Source of the DNA: Bromus sterilis
Taxonomy: Eukaryota > Streptophyta > Magnoliopsida > Poales > Poaceae
Assembly: GCA_950022295.1 (NCBI GenBank)
Contig: OX465600.1
Coordinates: 23,225,282-23,289,281 of the forward strand
Direction of reading: 5' to 3'
Length of the DNA: 64,000 nucleotides
The stretch's first letter is position 1. Every line of letters begins with the position of its first letter. Below, piece after piece: positions 9,604-20,638 of the stretch. A program made the translations under genes and the position numbers. Under the pieces are notes generated by a model, which did no database searches, was not told the origin of the DNA, and worked only from the letters and a program-made list of their open reading frames with translations.

Positions 9604-11410
9604 ACGAGCCCAACTTAGGCCAAAAGCCTAAGCTTGGGGGAGTACGTGCTCTCCTCCCCTTTCATTGTATCTTCCGTTGGTTCGCTTTTATCCTTTTTGC
9701 AAGTTTTTGCCTGTTCTTCTTTGATCTTTTAGTTTGCAAAACCCCAAAAAAAGATTTCTCCTTTCTTTTGCTTTCTTTAAACCTTAAAAAACCCAAAAAT
9801 ATGTTTCCTTTGCTCTTTAGTTTGCTTTGTTTTCAGAGTTCAGTTCGAGTCCGTAATGATTACAATTTCCTACGTTCGATCATGCAATTGACAAGGCAGT
9901 AATGACGAGATCGACGGAAGGGATGCAACAAGGAAAACCGGTATGAACTCTTTTTGTTTCTACTTCTATACATATGCATGTACTTGTGATTAGAGACCAG
10001 CTTGTAGCGACATAGTGCTATGTTTACAATGCTTTCCCAGTGGTTCATGCTTTCTTTGTGGTTAGCCTCAAATAGCTAGAGTTTATAATGTGTTGCTTGA
10101 AATGATTGTCATGCATTGCATTGTTCATGGTGTGGCATATTGAAGTGGTATTTCCCTCCGGGGGATTCTTGGATTGACTTGGCACATGTTCACGCATGTT
10201 AAGACTAAAAAGTCTGTTCTGCCTTGATGATCTTTTTTACTTCAGAGTAGTTATATCACTTTCATTCCCGATTCAATGTTGCTTTGTCGCTCTGCATGAT
10301 TATGACCGTTATGCTCTCTAATTGGTCGCTTCCCCGTCTTTTTTCTAGACTTCCTCCAACACCAAGCGGAATTCTGCTTGTGCTTCCAAACTCCTTTTTA
10401 AACCCAGTTGTTCCATTTGAGTCCACCAAACCTACCTATATGTGGTATTTACCGGCCACTCCTAACTTATTCTTTCATGTGCCATCTCGAAATTTATTCA
10501 AAAGATTCTCCTTTGTAACCGTACAAGCTCATGGTGCGGTGAGGGAAAATTAGTATCTTTCATGCCAAAAATATTTTGACGAAAGTTTTAACTAGTCAAG
10601 AAAAAAAAAGAGTTACACCTCCCCCCATACTTGATGATGGAGTGAAATGGACCAAATGCTGCTTATGATAGATGGAACGATACCCTCCTTCCATCCTTGA
10701 GGAAAAATAAAAGGTTCCATAGACAATCAAAGGATTTATGGATAAGGGAATATGTGTAAGCAAAAGGCATTAATATGGTTGGCATGGGAGATATTGAGAG
10801 ACCTTTACCGTTCACCATTGACTGGAAAGTTCCACCTCTCAAAAGAGTTTTATCTCTGTTTTCAAAACAAAGAGCTCTGGCACATGTTTAGTCTTTGCTT
10901 CCTTTCACGGGTTTTCAACTTGCCATCAAAAGCCATGGTTCGAGAGTCTCCACCTTCCTTTCTCCAAAGCACCAACTATGAGAGCATAATTGTCATTCTT
11001 AGTGTAACATGCATTGTCCGAAAGTACCACATTGTCTTCTGCATGATTGTGATGTTTCTTACTCTGAGTTATGAGTTCTAGTCTCCTCTAAAACTCCGGA
11101 GGAGTTTCTGCATTTATGTTTTGCTTCACTCATGGAGGCTAGCGAAATACCACTCTGATATGTTCATGCTATGTGCATTGTGATCTTAAATTGATTTTCA
11201 GCAGCATATTATTTACTTTACGTTTGTTTGTGACTGATTACATGAAAGAAGGATTGCTTCGTGCATTGTCCTCGTAGCATGATGTCAAAACTTGCTAAAC
11301 TCTTTCGTAGTACATGCTTATATACATCTAATGAAGCAAAAGAGTTTGTCAAAGTTTTCTTTGTCGCGTCCAGTTCGTTGAACTGAATTGCTTGAGGACA
11401 AGCAATAGCT
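9604..11410 (+). other. G1 3' non-coding region
   Basis: About 1.8 kb with no supported gene. A PPT-like AAGCTTGGGGGAG occurs at 9629-9641, duplicating the terminal tract at 11411. The short open frames here lack recognisable domains. Confidence 0.7.
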
Positions 11411-11424
11411 AAGCTTGGGGGAGT
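11411..11424 (+). promoter_or_regulatory. G1 polypurine tract
   Basis: AAGCTTGGGGGAGT lies directly before the 3' LTR TG. This is the plus-strand DNA primer site. Confidence 0.88.
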
Positions 11425-12812
11425 TGATACGTCCTAAACGTATCTACTTTTCCAAACACTTTTGCTATTGTTTTGGCTTCATTCTTGCATGATTTGAATG
11501 AAAATAACCCGGACTGACGCTAATTTCAGCAGAGCTACCAGTGCTGTTTTCTTTTGTGCAGGTTTCTGGATATTTAGGTACGCTGGAAAAATCCCAAAAA
11601 TATATATAAAAAATCAGCGTTCAGGAAGCTTCCGAGGATCCAAAGGGGGACCACAGGGCAGCCAGGGGGCAGCCAGGAGGGTGCCTGGCGCGGCCCAGCC
11701 CCTGGCCGCACCACGTGCCCTCCTGGTTGGGTCCCACACCCCCTGGTGACCTACCTTGGCCCCTATTTATTCTCCCGATGCAGAAACCCCGAAACAGAGG
11801 TCGACTTTCCAATCTACGTCGCGGAGTCGCCGCAACCCTCTGTTCTTCCTCGGAGAGCTAATCTGGAGGCTGAATTGGCCTCCGGTGAGGGGGAAATCAT
11901 CGCCATCGTCATCATCATCGCCTCTCCATCACCCCTCCATGACTCCTCCTCTCATGTGTGAGTAATTCCCTGGTGTATGCAAATGGGGTGGTAGGGATTG
12001 GATGAGTTAGATCATGTAATAGTTCAATCAGATTGTTGGGGGCATGTTGCCTATCATCTACTTGGTGTTTATCATCTCTGTTACAACTTGTTGCTCTTAA
12101 TGCTTGTCACTTTGGGCCCGAGTGCCATGATTTCAGATCTGATCACCCTTTTGTTTCTTGAGTTTGTGGTGTTCTTGATCCTATCTATGAGTTGTATGCA
12201 CCTATTATAGTCCGGAACCGGCGATCCCAATGGTGACAGCTTGGGACACCAAAGGGGATGGACTATAATTTGAGGATTCCGTGTATCCATGAATTATTAA
12301 TGCTTTGTTCCGGAGTACCTTAATCTCCCTAAGTTCCTTTTGGCCCCGTTTGTAGCGGGAGGGTAGGACAAAAGATGTTGTGCAAAGTTCTTATTGCAAG
12401 CACGTACAACTACCTTGGGATACATGCCTGATGTTTGATATTTGCCTAGATGATCCTTTGTTTTCTGTGAGCCTTGCCCAAGTTAGAATCTGTTACATGT
12501 TCGTTCTCATCCAAGCAGCGCCCAACCATCCATCTCCCTAGCCTACAGTGTTTTCCTTCTGCTGGTTACTAGTTGTTTACCTTTGCTGTTCCACTATCAC
12601 TATCACCACTATTATCATCACCACTACCACCACCATATTACAGTTGCTACTAATACCTTTGTGCAAGCAAGTGTTTATTTCAGGTGCAGTTGAATTGACA
12701 ACTCAATTGTCAAAGCCTGTGCGTATTCTTTGTGTCCCCAAGTGTCGAATCAATAAATTGGGTTATCTTCCCCGCGAAGACTATCTCGATCCCCTACAGT
12801 TGAGGGTTATCA
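11425..12812 (+). repeat. G1 3' LTR (complete, 1388 bp)
   Basis: It starts TGATACGTCCTAAACGTATC and ends GGGTTATCA. It contains a TATA-like CTATTTATTC near 11763, the GC hairpin at 11686-11713, a donor at 11958 and an acceptor ending at 12683. It matches the 5' LTR at 1-878 over the visible part. Confidence 0.93.
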
Positions 12813-13730
12813 GATCCCAACCATCTTCTAGCTTCCTAGGTATGGAGGCTTCTAGTCTAAGCTTCTCCTCCCTAACTTTGATTAGAGCATTGGTGATATG
12901 CTCTGTGAAGGCAAGATTGAGTGTGCTAGTGTGGGGGTCTCTAGACATCTTGTGTAGGAAACCAATAACTTCTGGTAAAGTGCAGTTGTCAAAGTCTAAG
13001 TCACTACTATCTACCAAGGAAGTAGTGATATCATTTAATCTCACTTGTTTGAAAGCCTCTATGTTCATAGAGGTTTCCTCTTCTAAGGTTGAGGTGGTAG
13101 CATCACCATTGATAGGTCCAGTGGGACTAGGGGTGTGATGGGTGCTAGCAGTTTGGACATCCTCAACTACTTGGATAGTGGCTACTGTGTGGTAGGTAGG
13201 AAGGCTCTTAATTCTCTCTTCTTCCTCCTTTTCTCTAGCCCATCTCTCTTTTCGTTTTCCCAACATCCTAATGTTTTCATTAATTTGGACTTGTATATCA
13301 TTCATAGGAGTGGTCTTCCTCTCCTCTGGGGGAGAGGTTCTAATCTTCATCATCTCTACATCATGGGCTATGTTGTCTACCTTCGAAGAGAGGATATCTA
13401 ATTTATCTAATTTCTCTTCCACACTCTTGTTGAAGGTTTTCTGGGTAGTGATAAAGTCTTTGAGCAAGGTCTCTAGTTCTGAAGTGGAGTTTCTGGTGGT
13501 AGGATAAGTGTTGTTCCCATAGTTGCTGGATGGGAAAGGCCTAGGATTGTTGCTACCAAAGTTACTCCTATAAGCATTATTGTTGAAGTTGTTTCTAGAT
13601 ACAAAATTAACATCTACTTGCTCCTGAGCAACCAAAGAATTTAAAGGAACATCTTGAGGATCAATAGAAGGTTGCTTGGTAAGTAGAGACATGATAAGGT
13701 CAACCTTTTCATTTAAAGAGGAGATCTCCT
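12813..13730 (-). pseudogene. gag: G3 gag, C-terminal part
   Basis: Minus-strand open frame of about 300 residues, continuing the gag begun at 36766. It starts at the SSLNEKVDLIMSLLTKQP block and contains the Asn-rich linker (NNFNNNAYRSNF). A coiled-coil cassette follows (13228-13482 on the + strand; FITTQKTFNKSVEEKLDKLD), then the conserved RIKSLPTYHTVATIQ and STLNLAFTEHITNALIK blocks. It ends at the G1 insertion (RKLEDGWD) just before the protease. The cassette matches that of G2 but not that of G4. Confidence 0.85.
13726..13730. repeat. Target-site duplication of G2, left copy (ctcct)
   Basis: ctcct immediately precedes the TG of G2 and recurs at 36077-36081 after its terminal CA. The sequence across the repaired site matches G4 at 51836-51840. 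Confidence 0.95.
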
Positions 13731-15376
13731 TGATACGTCCAAAACGTATCTATAATTTCTGCTTGCTCCATGCATGTTTTTTGTGATATGGCTATCATCT
13801 AGATACACTTTCATACACTTTTGCTCATATTTGGACTAACCTATTAACTCAGTGCACCACAGCGCCAGTTCCTGTTTTCTGCTGTTTTTCTATTTTAGTT
13901 TTCCCCCATATAAAAAGTGCCAGAAAAATTCCGGGAAAAATATAGGAAAAATCAGCGTACAGGAAGCTTCGCGAAGAGCCCGAGTGGGGCCAGAGGGGAG
14001 CCAGGGGTGGCCCAGGCGGCCACCCGGCGTGGCCCCACCCCTGGCCGCGCCAAGGGGGCGCCTTGGGCCCCTGGTCCACCTCTGGCTGCCCCCCTTCGCC
14101 TATATATTCTCCGTCACGGGAAACTTTCGGGGCGAGATCCCTTTTTCGCGATCTCTCCTCTGTTCCGCCGCCGCCGCGCTTCCGAGATCGGGAGCACCAG
14201 AAGACCTCTTCCCGGCACCCTGCCGGAGGGAGGGCCGACCTCCGGGAGTCTCCTCTCCACCATGGATTCTCCCCGGATGTCTCGTGAGTAGTTTTCCTTG
14301 GACCATGGGTCCGTGATCAGTAGCTATGTGATGTTCTCCTCCCCTCTTTGTTCTTCATGGTTTAGACCTTGTGAGCTGCCTTACATGATCGAGGCACTTT
14401 TGTAATCTTTCTTCTGTTGCTATGCTGAGTTTGATGGGATCTGATGGATTATGAGATTATGTTCAGATTGTGATTGAGTAATATATTTGGTTTTTATCTC
14501 TTATATTTTTGTTCCTAAGTAATTCTTGCATGTTCTTCGTTGCTGTTTGTTGATTTGGCCAAGTAGTAGGTAGTAACCCCAAGAGGGAACGTTATGCTCG
14601 ATTGTGGGTTCATGCCCCCCGATGACACGCTTGAGTGAAAGAAACATGAGTCTAGGGGATGTGTTGTTGCCACAAGGGGGAAAACAATGGTGCTTGTAAC
14701 CGCGGTTGCAAGGATTGTTTACTTTACGCAAAGTGTTTTTTAATGCAGTTGTCTGTTGCTTTGGGTTTACACTTTGGGTGGGGCTCGCAACTTAATACCA
14801 GCGAGATGTTCTGGATAGATATCTCAAGGTGGATGATTAGTAGTAGATGTAGTTGGATTCGGGTCTACTTATTTTGGCGTACTGCCCGTGCTTTTGAGCC
14901 TCTTCCTTTCTTTTGTAGCATAGTTAGCATTGCGGTGCGTTCATAATCCTGTCAATTTCCCTTTTGTAATTTGTTTACCTCGCATAGCAGTTTTATCGTC
15001 TTTTGGGAGAGAGATATCACTAGTGAACATCACGTATCCCGGTCCATGTCCTCATTACTGTTTCCACGCTCATTTACTTTTCTGATTTTACTTTCAGTTG
15101 CTATCATTATCCCTTGTGTTTGATCCTTTGTGAACAACAAGATCGGAGAGATTGACAACCTCTCTGAACTTCGTTGGGAACAAAGTTATTTGTGTCTGTG
15201 TGCATGTCTGCGTCAGTTGCGCCGCTGACACCTACTTATCATCTCTGGAGTCCTACTGGAGACAAACCTTGGTATCTTTACTGAGGGAAATTTGTTGATG
15301 TGCTACATCACGCCTTCCACTTGGGGCTCACCAACGAAGGGCAAGAAGACTACACCCGTCAACTCTCGCGCCATGA
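13731..15376 (+). repeat. G2 5' LTR (1646 bp)
   Basis: It starts TGATACGTCCAAAACGTATC. It contains the GC hairpin 14026-14051, TATA box TATATATT at 14101-14108 and donor TCTC|GTGAGTAG with GT at 14284. The acceptor equivalent (15201-15205) reads TGCAT where other copies have TGCAG, so splicing from this copy may be impaired. It ends CGCCATGA; the 3' LTR ends CGCCATCA. Confidence 0.93.
14101..14108 (+). promoter_or_regulatory. G2 LTR TATA box
   Basis: TATATATT in GCCTATATATTCTCC, about 50 bases after a GC-rich hairpin. The same arrangement occurs in G4, G5 and G6. Transcription should start about 30 bases downstream. Confidence 0.6.
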
Positions 15377-15386
15377 AGCAAATTTC

Positions 15387-15404
15387 TGGCGCCGTTGCCG
15401 GGGA
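15387..15404 (+). promoter_or_regulatory. G2 primer-binding site (tRNA-Asp, perfect)
   Basis: TGGCGCCGTTGCCGGGGA is fully complementary to the 3' end of plant tRNA-Asp(GUC). Confidence 0.9.
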
Positions 15405-15540
15405 CTCCGAGTGCTAAGATAGGGGAGTTGCACACTACCCTTTACCTTTGTTTTTTTAGTCTTGTTAGTTTACCTTTTAGTTTTTATCTTTGTGTCTTTT
15501 ATCAAAAATCACAAAAAAATCTTCCACACTTGCTGCTGCT

Positions 15541-17577
15541 GTGGGTTCCACTGAAAACACCAAGTTGTGTGACTTCACTAGTCACAACAACCAAGAATTT
15601 ATCTGCACCCCCATTGCCACACCTGCCACTTTAGCTACCTCTTATGAAATTAAACCTGCCTTGCTAAACCTTGTTATGAGGGATCAATTCTCTGGTGCTG
15701 GAGATGATGCTGCTTTACACTTGAACAATTTTGTTGAATTATGTGATATGCAAATGTATAAAGAAGTAGAAGGTGATATTGTTAAGCTCAAGCTCTTTCC
15801 TTTCTCTTTAAGGGGAGACGCTAAAATCTGGTTTCAATCTTTGCCTAGGAATAGCATAGATTCTTGGGATAAGTGCAAAGATGATTTTATAGGGAAGTAC
15901 TACCCACCTGCTAAAATTATCCAATTAAGGATTAACATTATGAATTTTAAGCAATTGGATAATGAACACGTTGCCCAAGCTTGGGAACGAATGAAATCTC
16001 TTGTTAACAAATGCCCTACACATGGTTTGACTACCTGGATGGTTATCCAGACTTTTTATGCAGGCTTGAACTTTACTTCGCGGAACCTGTTAGATTCGGC
16101 CGCGGGAGGAACCTTTATGTCAACTACACTTGGTGCTGCCACGAAGCTTCTCGATGAGATGATGACCAATTATTCCCAATGGCACACCGAACACGCTCCA
16201 ACAGGTAGGAAGGTAAAATCTGTCGAGGAAGTTACCTCCCTAAATGAAAAAGTTGACTTAATTATGTCTCTACTTACCAAGCAACCCTCTATTGATCCTC
16301 ATGATGTCCCTTTAAATTCTTTGGTTGCCCAAGAACAAGTAGATGTGAACTTTATTGCTAGAAACAACTTCAACAACAATGCGTATAGGGGTAATTTTGC
16401 TAGCAATCCTAGACCGTTTCCATCCAACTATGGGAACAACAACACCTACCCTAGCAACAAGAACCCCTCTTCTGAATTGGAAAACATGTTTAGAGACTTT
16501 ATCACTACCCAAAAAGCCTTCAACAAAAATGTAGAGGATAAATTAGCTAAATTAGATAATCTCTCTTTGAAGGTAGAAAGCTTAGCCCTTGATATTGAGA
16601 TGCTTAAAATTATAACTTCTCCCCTTGAGGAGAATAAGGCCACTCCTATTAATGCTATCCAATTACAAATTAATGAAAATATTAGGATGATGGCTAAACT
16701 TAAAGAAAGATGGGCTAGAGAAAAAGAGGAAGAGGATAGAATTAAGAGCCTTCCTACACACCACACAGTTGCCACTATCCAAATTGTTGAGGACACCCAA
16801 ACTATTAGCACCCAATGCACTCCTAGTCCCATTGGACCTATTAATGGTGATGCTAATACCTCAACCAAAGATGAAGAAACTCCTATGAACATAGAGGGTT
16901 TCAAACAAGTGAGCCTAAACGACACCAATACCACCTTTGATAGTAGTGATATTGATTTTGATAGTTGCACCCTCTCAGAAGTTATTAGCTTGCTACACAA
17001 AATGTCTAGAGACCCCCACACTAGCACACTTAATCTTGCCTTCACGGAGCATATCACAAATGCTCTCATCAAAGCTAGGGAGGAGAAGCTTAGAGTAGAA
17101 GCCTTCATACCTAGGAAGCTAGATGATGGTTGGGACCCTATGATCAAAATTAAATTAAATAACTTATCTTGCTATGCCTTATGTGATGTTGGATCTAGTA
17201 CCTCCGTTATGCCCAAAAGAATATTTGTTATGTTTGAATTGAATCCCTTTGAGCCTTGTTCTTTTGGTGTTCGTCTTGTTGATTCTTCCGTAAAGAAACC
17301 TTTGGGGAAGATCGACGATGTTCTTATCATTGTCAATAACAATTATGTTCCCGTTGATTTTATTGTTATGGATATAGAGTGTGAACCTTTGTGTCCAATT
17401 ATTTTGGGACGTCCTTTTCATCGCACCGTTGGTGCGGTTATTGACATGAAAGAGGGGAATATAAAATTCCAATTCCCATTGAAAAATGGGATGGAACACT
17501 TCCCTAGAAATAAAATCAAGTTACCTTTTGATTCCGTTACACGGGCTAGTTATTCTCTTTCTCTTGATAAAACTTGA
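15541..17577 (+). CDS. gag: G2 gag-protease polyprotein (start codon lost)
   Basis: An open frame of about 680 codons. G3 and G4 start gag with ATGGGTTCC; here the same position reads GTGGGTTCC (15541), so the normal start is lost and the next in-frame ATG is about 45 codons in. The gag domain includes KLFPFSLRGDAKIWFQSLP, DDFIGKYYPPAKI and FKQLDNEHVAQAWERM. An Asn-rich linker, a coiled-coil stretch and acidic blocks follow. The protease part at the end shows YALCDVGSSTSVMP, VDFIVMDIE and PIILGRPFHRTVGAVID. The catalytic triad reads DVG in place of D-T/S-G, as is common in Athila relatives. No zinc knuckle and no pol follow. The product would assemble particles, with reverse transcription supplied in trans. 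Confidence 0.85.
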   Translation: MGSTENTKLCDFTSHNNQEFICTPIATPATLATSYEIKPALLNLVMRDQFSGAGDDAALHLNNFVELCDMQMYKEVEGDIVKLKLFPFSLRGDAKIWFQSLPRNSIDSWDKCKDDFIGKYYPPAKIIQLRINIMNFKQLDNEHVAQAWERMKSLVNKCPTHGLTTWMVIQTFYAGLNFTSRNLLDSAAGGTFMSTTLGAATKLLDEMMTNYSQWHTEHAPTGRKVKSVEEVTSLNEKVDLIMSLLTKQPSIDPHDVPLNSLVAQEQVDVNFIARNNFNNNAYRGNFASNPRPFPSNYGNNNTYPSNKNPSSELENMFRDFITTQKAFNKNVEDKLAKLDNLSLKVESLALDIEMLKIITSPLEENKATPINAIQLQINENIRMMAKLKERWAREKEEEDRIKSLPTHHTVATIQIVEDTQTISTQCTPSPIGPINGDANTSTKDEETPMNIEGFKQVSLNDTNTTFDSSDIDFDSCTLSEVISLLHKMSRDPHTSTLNLAFTEHITNALIKAREEKLRVEAFIPRKLDDGWDPMIKIKLNNLSCYALCDVGSSTSVMPKRIFVMFELNPFEPCSFGVRLVDSSVKKPLGKIDDVLIIVNNNYVPVDFIVMDIECEPLCPIILGRPFHRTVGAVIDMKEGNIKFQFPLKNGMEHFPRNKIKLPFDSVTRASYSLSLDKT

Positions 17578-17618
17578 TTCTTCTTTTGCATTATGCCTAG
17601 CTTAAAGGCATAAAAGAA

Positions 17619-17641
17619 AGCGCTTTCGGGAGGCAGCCCGC
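17619..17641 (+). other. Conserved post-coding hairpin motif
   Basis: The motif AAGCGCTTTCGGG followed by AGGCAGCCCGC, containing the small hairpin CGGGAGGCAGCCCG, lies about 40 bases after the gag-protease stop. It also follows the coding cassette in G4 (42868-42891), G5 (47543-47566) and G6 (57328-57350, one arm base changed). It marks the boundary between the exchangeable coding cassette and the shared 3' region. Function unknown. Confidence 0.5.
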
Positions 17642-18809
17642 AACGAATTTAGGTTATTTTTTCTTTTTGTTGTGTCTTGATGTTTGTTACTACTGTAGCA
17701 ACATCATTGTATCTTTATTCTTCAGCTTTGTGCCAAGTTATAGCCTCTTATGATAAGGGAAGCAAAAGTTGTGACGTGCTTTCCAGAAAACAGATTCTGT
17801 CCCTTGACAGAAAAATTCGAATCAAATCACCAGATCATCTTTTTGATCTGATTTTTTTGACAGCGTGAGCTATACAATTGTGAAACTTCCGTATGTTCTG
17901 AGTGTTTTAATTTGAGTTGCAGAAGTGCCCCTAAAAAATTATTTACTACCTGCTGTTCTGTTTTTCACAGATTCTGCCACGTTTTGTCTCTCCTAACTTT
18001 TGCAAACCTTAAGCTTGATTTTTCTTTGCAAAAACTTTTTGGTACTCTTGAGAAACAGTAGATATTCAAGAATATCTTTATATCCAGTGGGGATTTTTTT
18101 ATTAAGGGTACTAACCTCTCTAATCAGCTTATGATGAGTTATGTATGAAGGGAGTTTTCAAGTGTGCGATGGAAGATGATGAAAGAAGATCCAGGAGTGT
18201 CAAGCGCTCAAGCTTGGGGATGCCCCCATGCATACCCAATAAATATTCAAGGAGACTCAAGCGTCTAAGCTTGGGGATGCCCCCGTGCATCCCCTTCTCC
18301 ATCAACAATCATCAGTTCGTCCTTCGTCTCACTATATTTTTATCACTTCATGCGTTATGTGCTATGCTTGGAGCGTCTCGCTCTTAGGTTTTATTTTTAG
18401 TTTTCTTTAGCTTTGCTTGCTGTTCATAACAAGTTAGATCCCGTCTTACTTTGTGTGGGAGAGAAACACGCTCCACTTTCAAAATCTAGAACACATCATA
18501 GGATTTTTCCTGCTTATCTTTTTGCTGTTGTGTGTTCTTTATCTTTTCGTAGCTGCTGCCATGTTTAGTCTTAGTCTTAGTTTGTCTTTAGCAAGAGCCT
18601 TGGATTTTGTTTAGTTTGTTGCTGGAACTCTTTTTAGTTTTCATGTTTATCTTGTTAAAGAGAGTTGGTTGTTGCACTGATTTGTATCTTGTCTTGAAAG
18701 TAGGTAATTGAGGTTGCTATTTAATTCTAGTAGTAACTTGCAATAGTTTTGAGGTATTGTTGTGAGTAATGTTTGAACTTTTGGTGTCAAGAGCTCTAGC
18801 CTATTAGTG
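17642..18809 (+). other. G2 3' non-coding region, proximal part
   Basis: No gene supported. It contains two PPT-like repeats (18210-18227 and 18267-18284, AAGCTTGGGGATGCCCCC) about 57 bases apart inside a short open frame (18145-18387). The same pair occurs in G4, G5 and G6. C1 inserts at 18815. Confidence 0.65.
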
Positions 18810-18814
18810 ATAGG
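18810..18814. repeat. Target-site duplication of C1, left copy (atagg)
   Basis: atagg precedes the C1 LTR and recurs at 32832-32836. Joining the flanks restores the TGATAGGTGT...TATTTTGGG sequence present in G4, G5 and G6. Confidence 0.95.
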
Positions 18815-20101
18815 TGTTAGACCAAGTATGTGATCAGAGGGGGAGGGGGTGAATGATCACTTCAAATTTTCACATGAAACTTTGAAGTGAAGCATAACAT
18901 GGCAGCCGAAACTATTTAACAGGAAGGAATTCATAGAAGCAGAATGTAATCGAAGCAGAACATAGCGAATCAAAAGCAACGAATCAATTGCATCGAAGCA
19001 TAACTCTGAAGCAATTGACAAACAGAATGTAAGTGCGGAAGGTAAAACGAACTCTTGACTCGGCGATGTTTGTTCGACCAGTTCACACTCTGCAAAGTGC
19101 TACGTCTGGTTGGAGGGACTTGTGATTGAACACAGGAGCTAACCTCTCTCCGTCCATATCTCCACTGCACCAAACTCCTTGAGCTTGGTCAGTTCTTCAC
19201 TCTTGGTTGATTATTGAGGAAATCACCGAAACCTTTGACAAACTGGACTTCGAGGCGACAATAACTCTTCGCTCTCTGAAGAACAACTCTCTAACCGTCT
19301 GGGAGAATTGCAGTTCTCCAAGATAAAAAGGCTAGCAAACTTCTTCCTAAGTCATAATGATTCAACTCAGATCAATAGGACTTATGCTTCGGTGGATGGG
19401 TTTGTGATGTGCTTCGGTGGGGTTGCTCTCTCTCTTTCCTCTGCAGGAATTCAAACGTGGAGCAGCCACCCGGCCAATGAGGGCGGGGGTGGGGTATTTA
19501 TAGGCAGCAATCCCAAGGTGCGAAAAGACTGAAGTGACCCAATGTGACAGCTTGACACCTGTCCCCAACGGTCATATTTCCAATCAATGCGCAACTTTAC
19601 TTGCGGTCCAAGTAAAGCTGACTCACGGACTTGGTTCTGCTTCAGAAGCCGAAAGAACAAAGTCTTCGCTGGTGAAGCATTACCTAGCTCACATGAGATT
19701 TCTTCGGTTCAGGTTTCTCATTGGTTTCGATTTGATCTGAGTCTTTTCATCAAAACCTTCGGAGTACATTTGCTAAACCCCTCTTGATAGTACGGTTTTT
19801 CCTATGACTCAAAGAAGTAAAAAGAACTACGCAAAAACAACTAAGTCTTGCGCCATCTTGATCAACTTCTTCGATAGAATGTGCTTCAGGATTCCTTATC
19901 TTTTTAGGGGTCGACATCCGTGATGTGCTTCGCTCCAGAGGATATGCTTCGGTAACTTAGTAAATCTTCGTTGAAGCTTTATCACCAACCTATAACATCA
20001 GGAACCTAACCATCTGTTTCACACTAGAAAACTTGTTAGTTCCTCTACTGTTTTGATCAACAATATCCAAAACTCATGAGGGATATAACTTTGCTCTTAC
20101 A
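18815..20101 (-). repeat. C1 3' LTR
   Basis: 1287 bp, TGTTAGACC...CTCTTACA on the + strand. It is rich in the pentamer CTTCG/CGAAG, like the rest of C1. Confidence 0.95.
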
Positions 20102-20115
20102 ATCTCCCCCTTTTT
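20102..20115 (-). promoter_or_regulatory. C1 polypurine tract
   Basis: AAAAAGGGGGAGAT on the minus strand lies directly before the 3' LTR. The stretch 20116-20638 between it and the third ORF shows nothing coding. Confidence 0.85.
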
Positions 20116-20638
20116 GGACTATTGTTGACAAAACAGGCATCGATAGAAAGATATGGAATTTGAATTTGAGTTGAAAGCAAACTCTAAGATATGAAGCTTT
20201 TGACTCCCCCTGAATGCAAGCATCGAAGATTTATAATCGAAGTGAATGCTTGTCGAAGAATATCATTAGTGGGAAGCCTAACACATATCCTAGCGAATCA
20301 ATTGCATACTGAAATGATTTGTCTTGAAGAATATGCAATCATCCAATGACCTGTAAACTTAAGGAAAATAACCACCTGCAAGATAAAGTATAGAAGAGCA
20401 ACTTGCAAGCACTGGGTTATTAACATATAAGATAAGCATAGTTCACAGTCAAAGTTAAACGTTAAGATACAACCCAATCGAAGTAAATGGAAAGTTTGTC
20501 GAATCTTAACACACGCAAAATCGAATCGAATCAAATCAAAACCCTAAACCCCGCAGCGAATCTAAACTCAATCGATGCTACGTTCTCCCCCTTTTTTTCA
20601 AGAATTGGACAAAAGGTAGAGAGGCATATCGAGAGTAC

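Larger units (their letters stand above)
1..12812 (+). mobile_element. G1: non-autonomous Athila-lineage Gypsy LTR retrotransposon (5' LTR cut by window edge)
   Basis: Two direct repeats (1-878 and 11425-12812) bound an internal region with a tRNA-Asp primer-binding site, a gag-protease frame, an orphan ORF and a terminal polypurine tract, all on the + strand. The first window base corresponds to base 11949 of the 3' LTR, so about 524 bp of the 5' LTR lie to the left. No reverse transcriptase, RNase H or integrase motif is found between 880 and 11424, so G1 depends on proteins from elsewhere. The 3' LTR ends exactly where sequence matching the G3/G4 gag resumes (12813, gatcc...), so G1 was inserted in the gag-protease region of G3. 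The expected duplication gatcc cannot be confirmed because the left junction is outside the window. The LTR beginning TGATACGTCC and Athila-type gag suggest a Sabrina/WHAM-like group; the family name is not verified. Confidence 0.9.

Noticed and set aside
13917..14291. 124-codon open frame (MPEKFREKYRKNQ start) repeated in G2, G4-type and G5/G6 LTRs
   Set aside because: It spans the LTR TATA box, so an LTR-initiated transcript would not contain its start. Preservation is explained by recent common ancestry of the LTRs.
19308..19787. Open frames in the C1 LTR on both strands
   Set aside because: They occur identically in both LTR copies (19308 and 32038), have no domain and lie in promoter/leader sequence.
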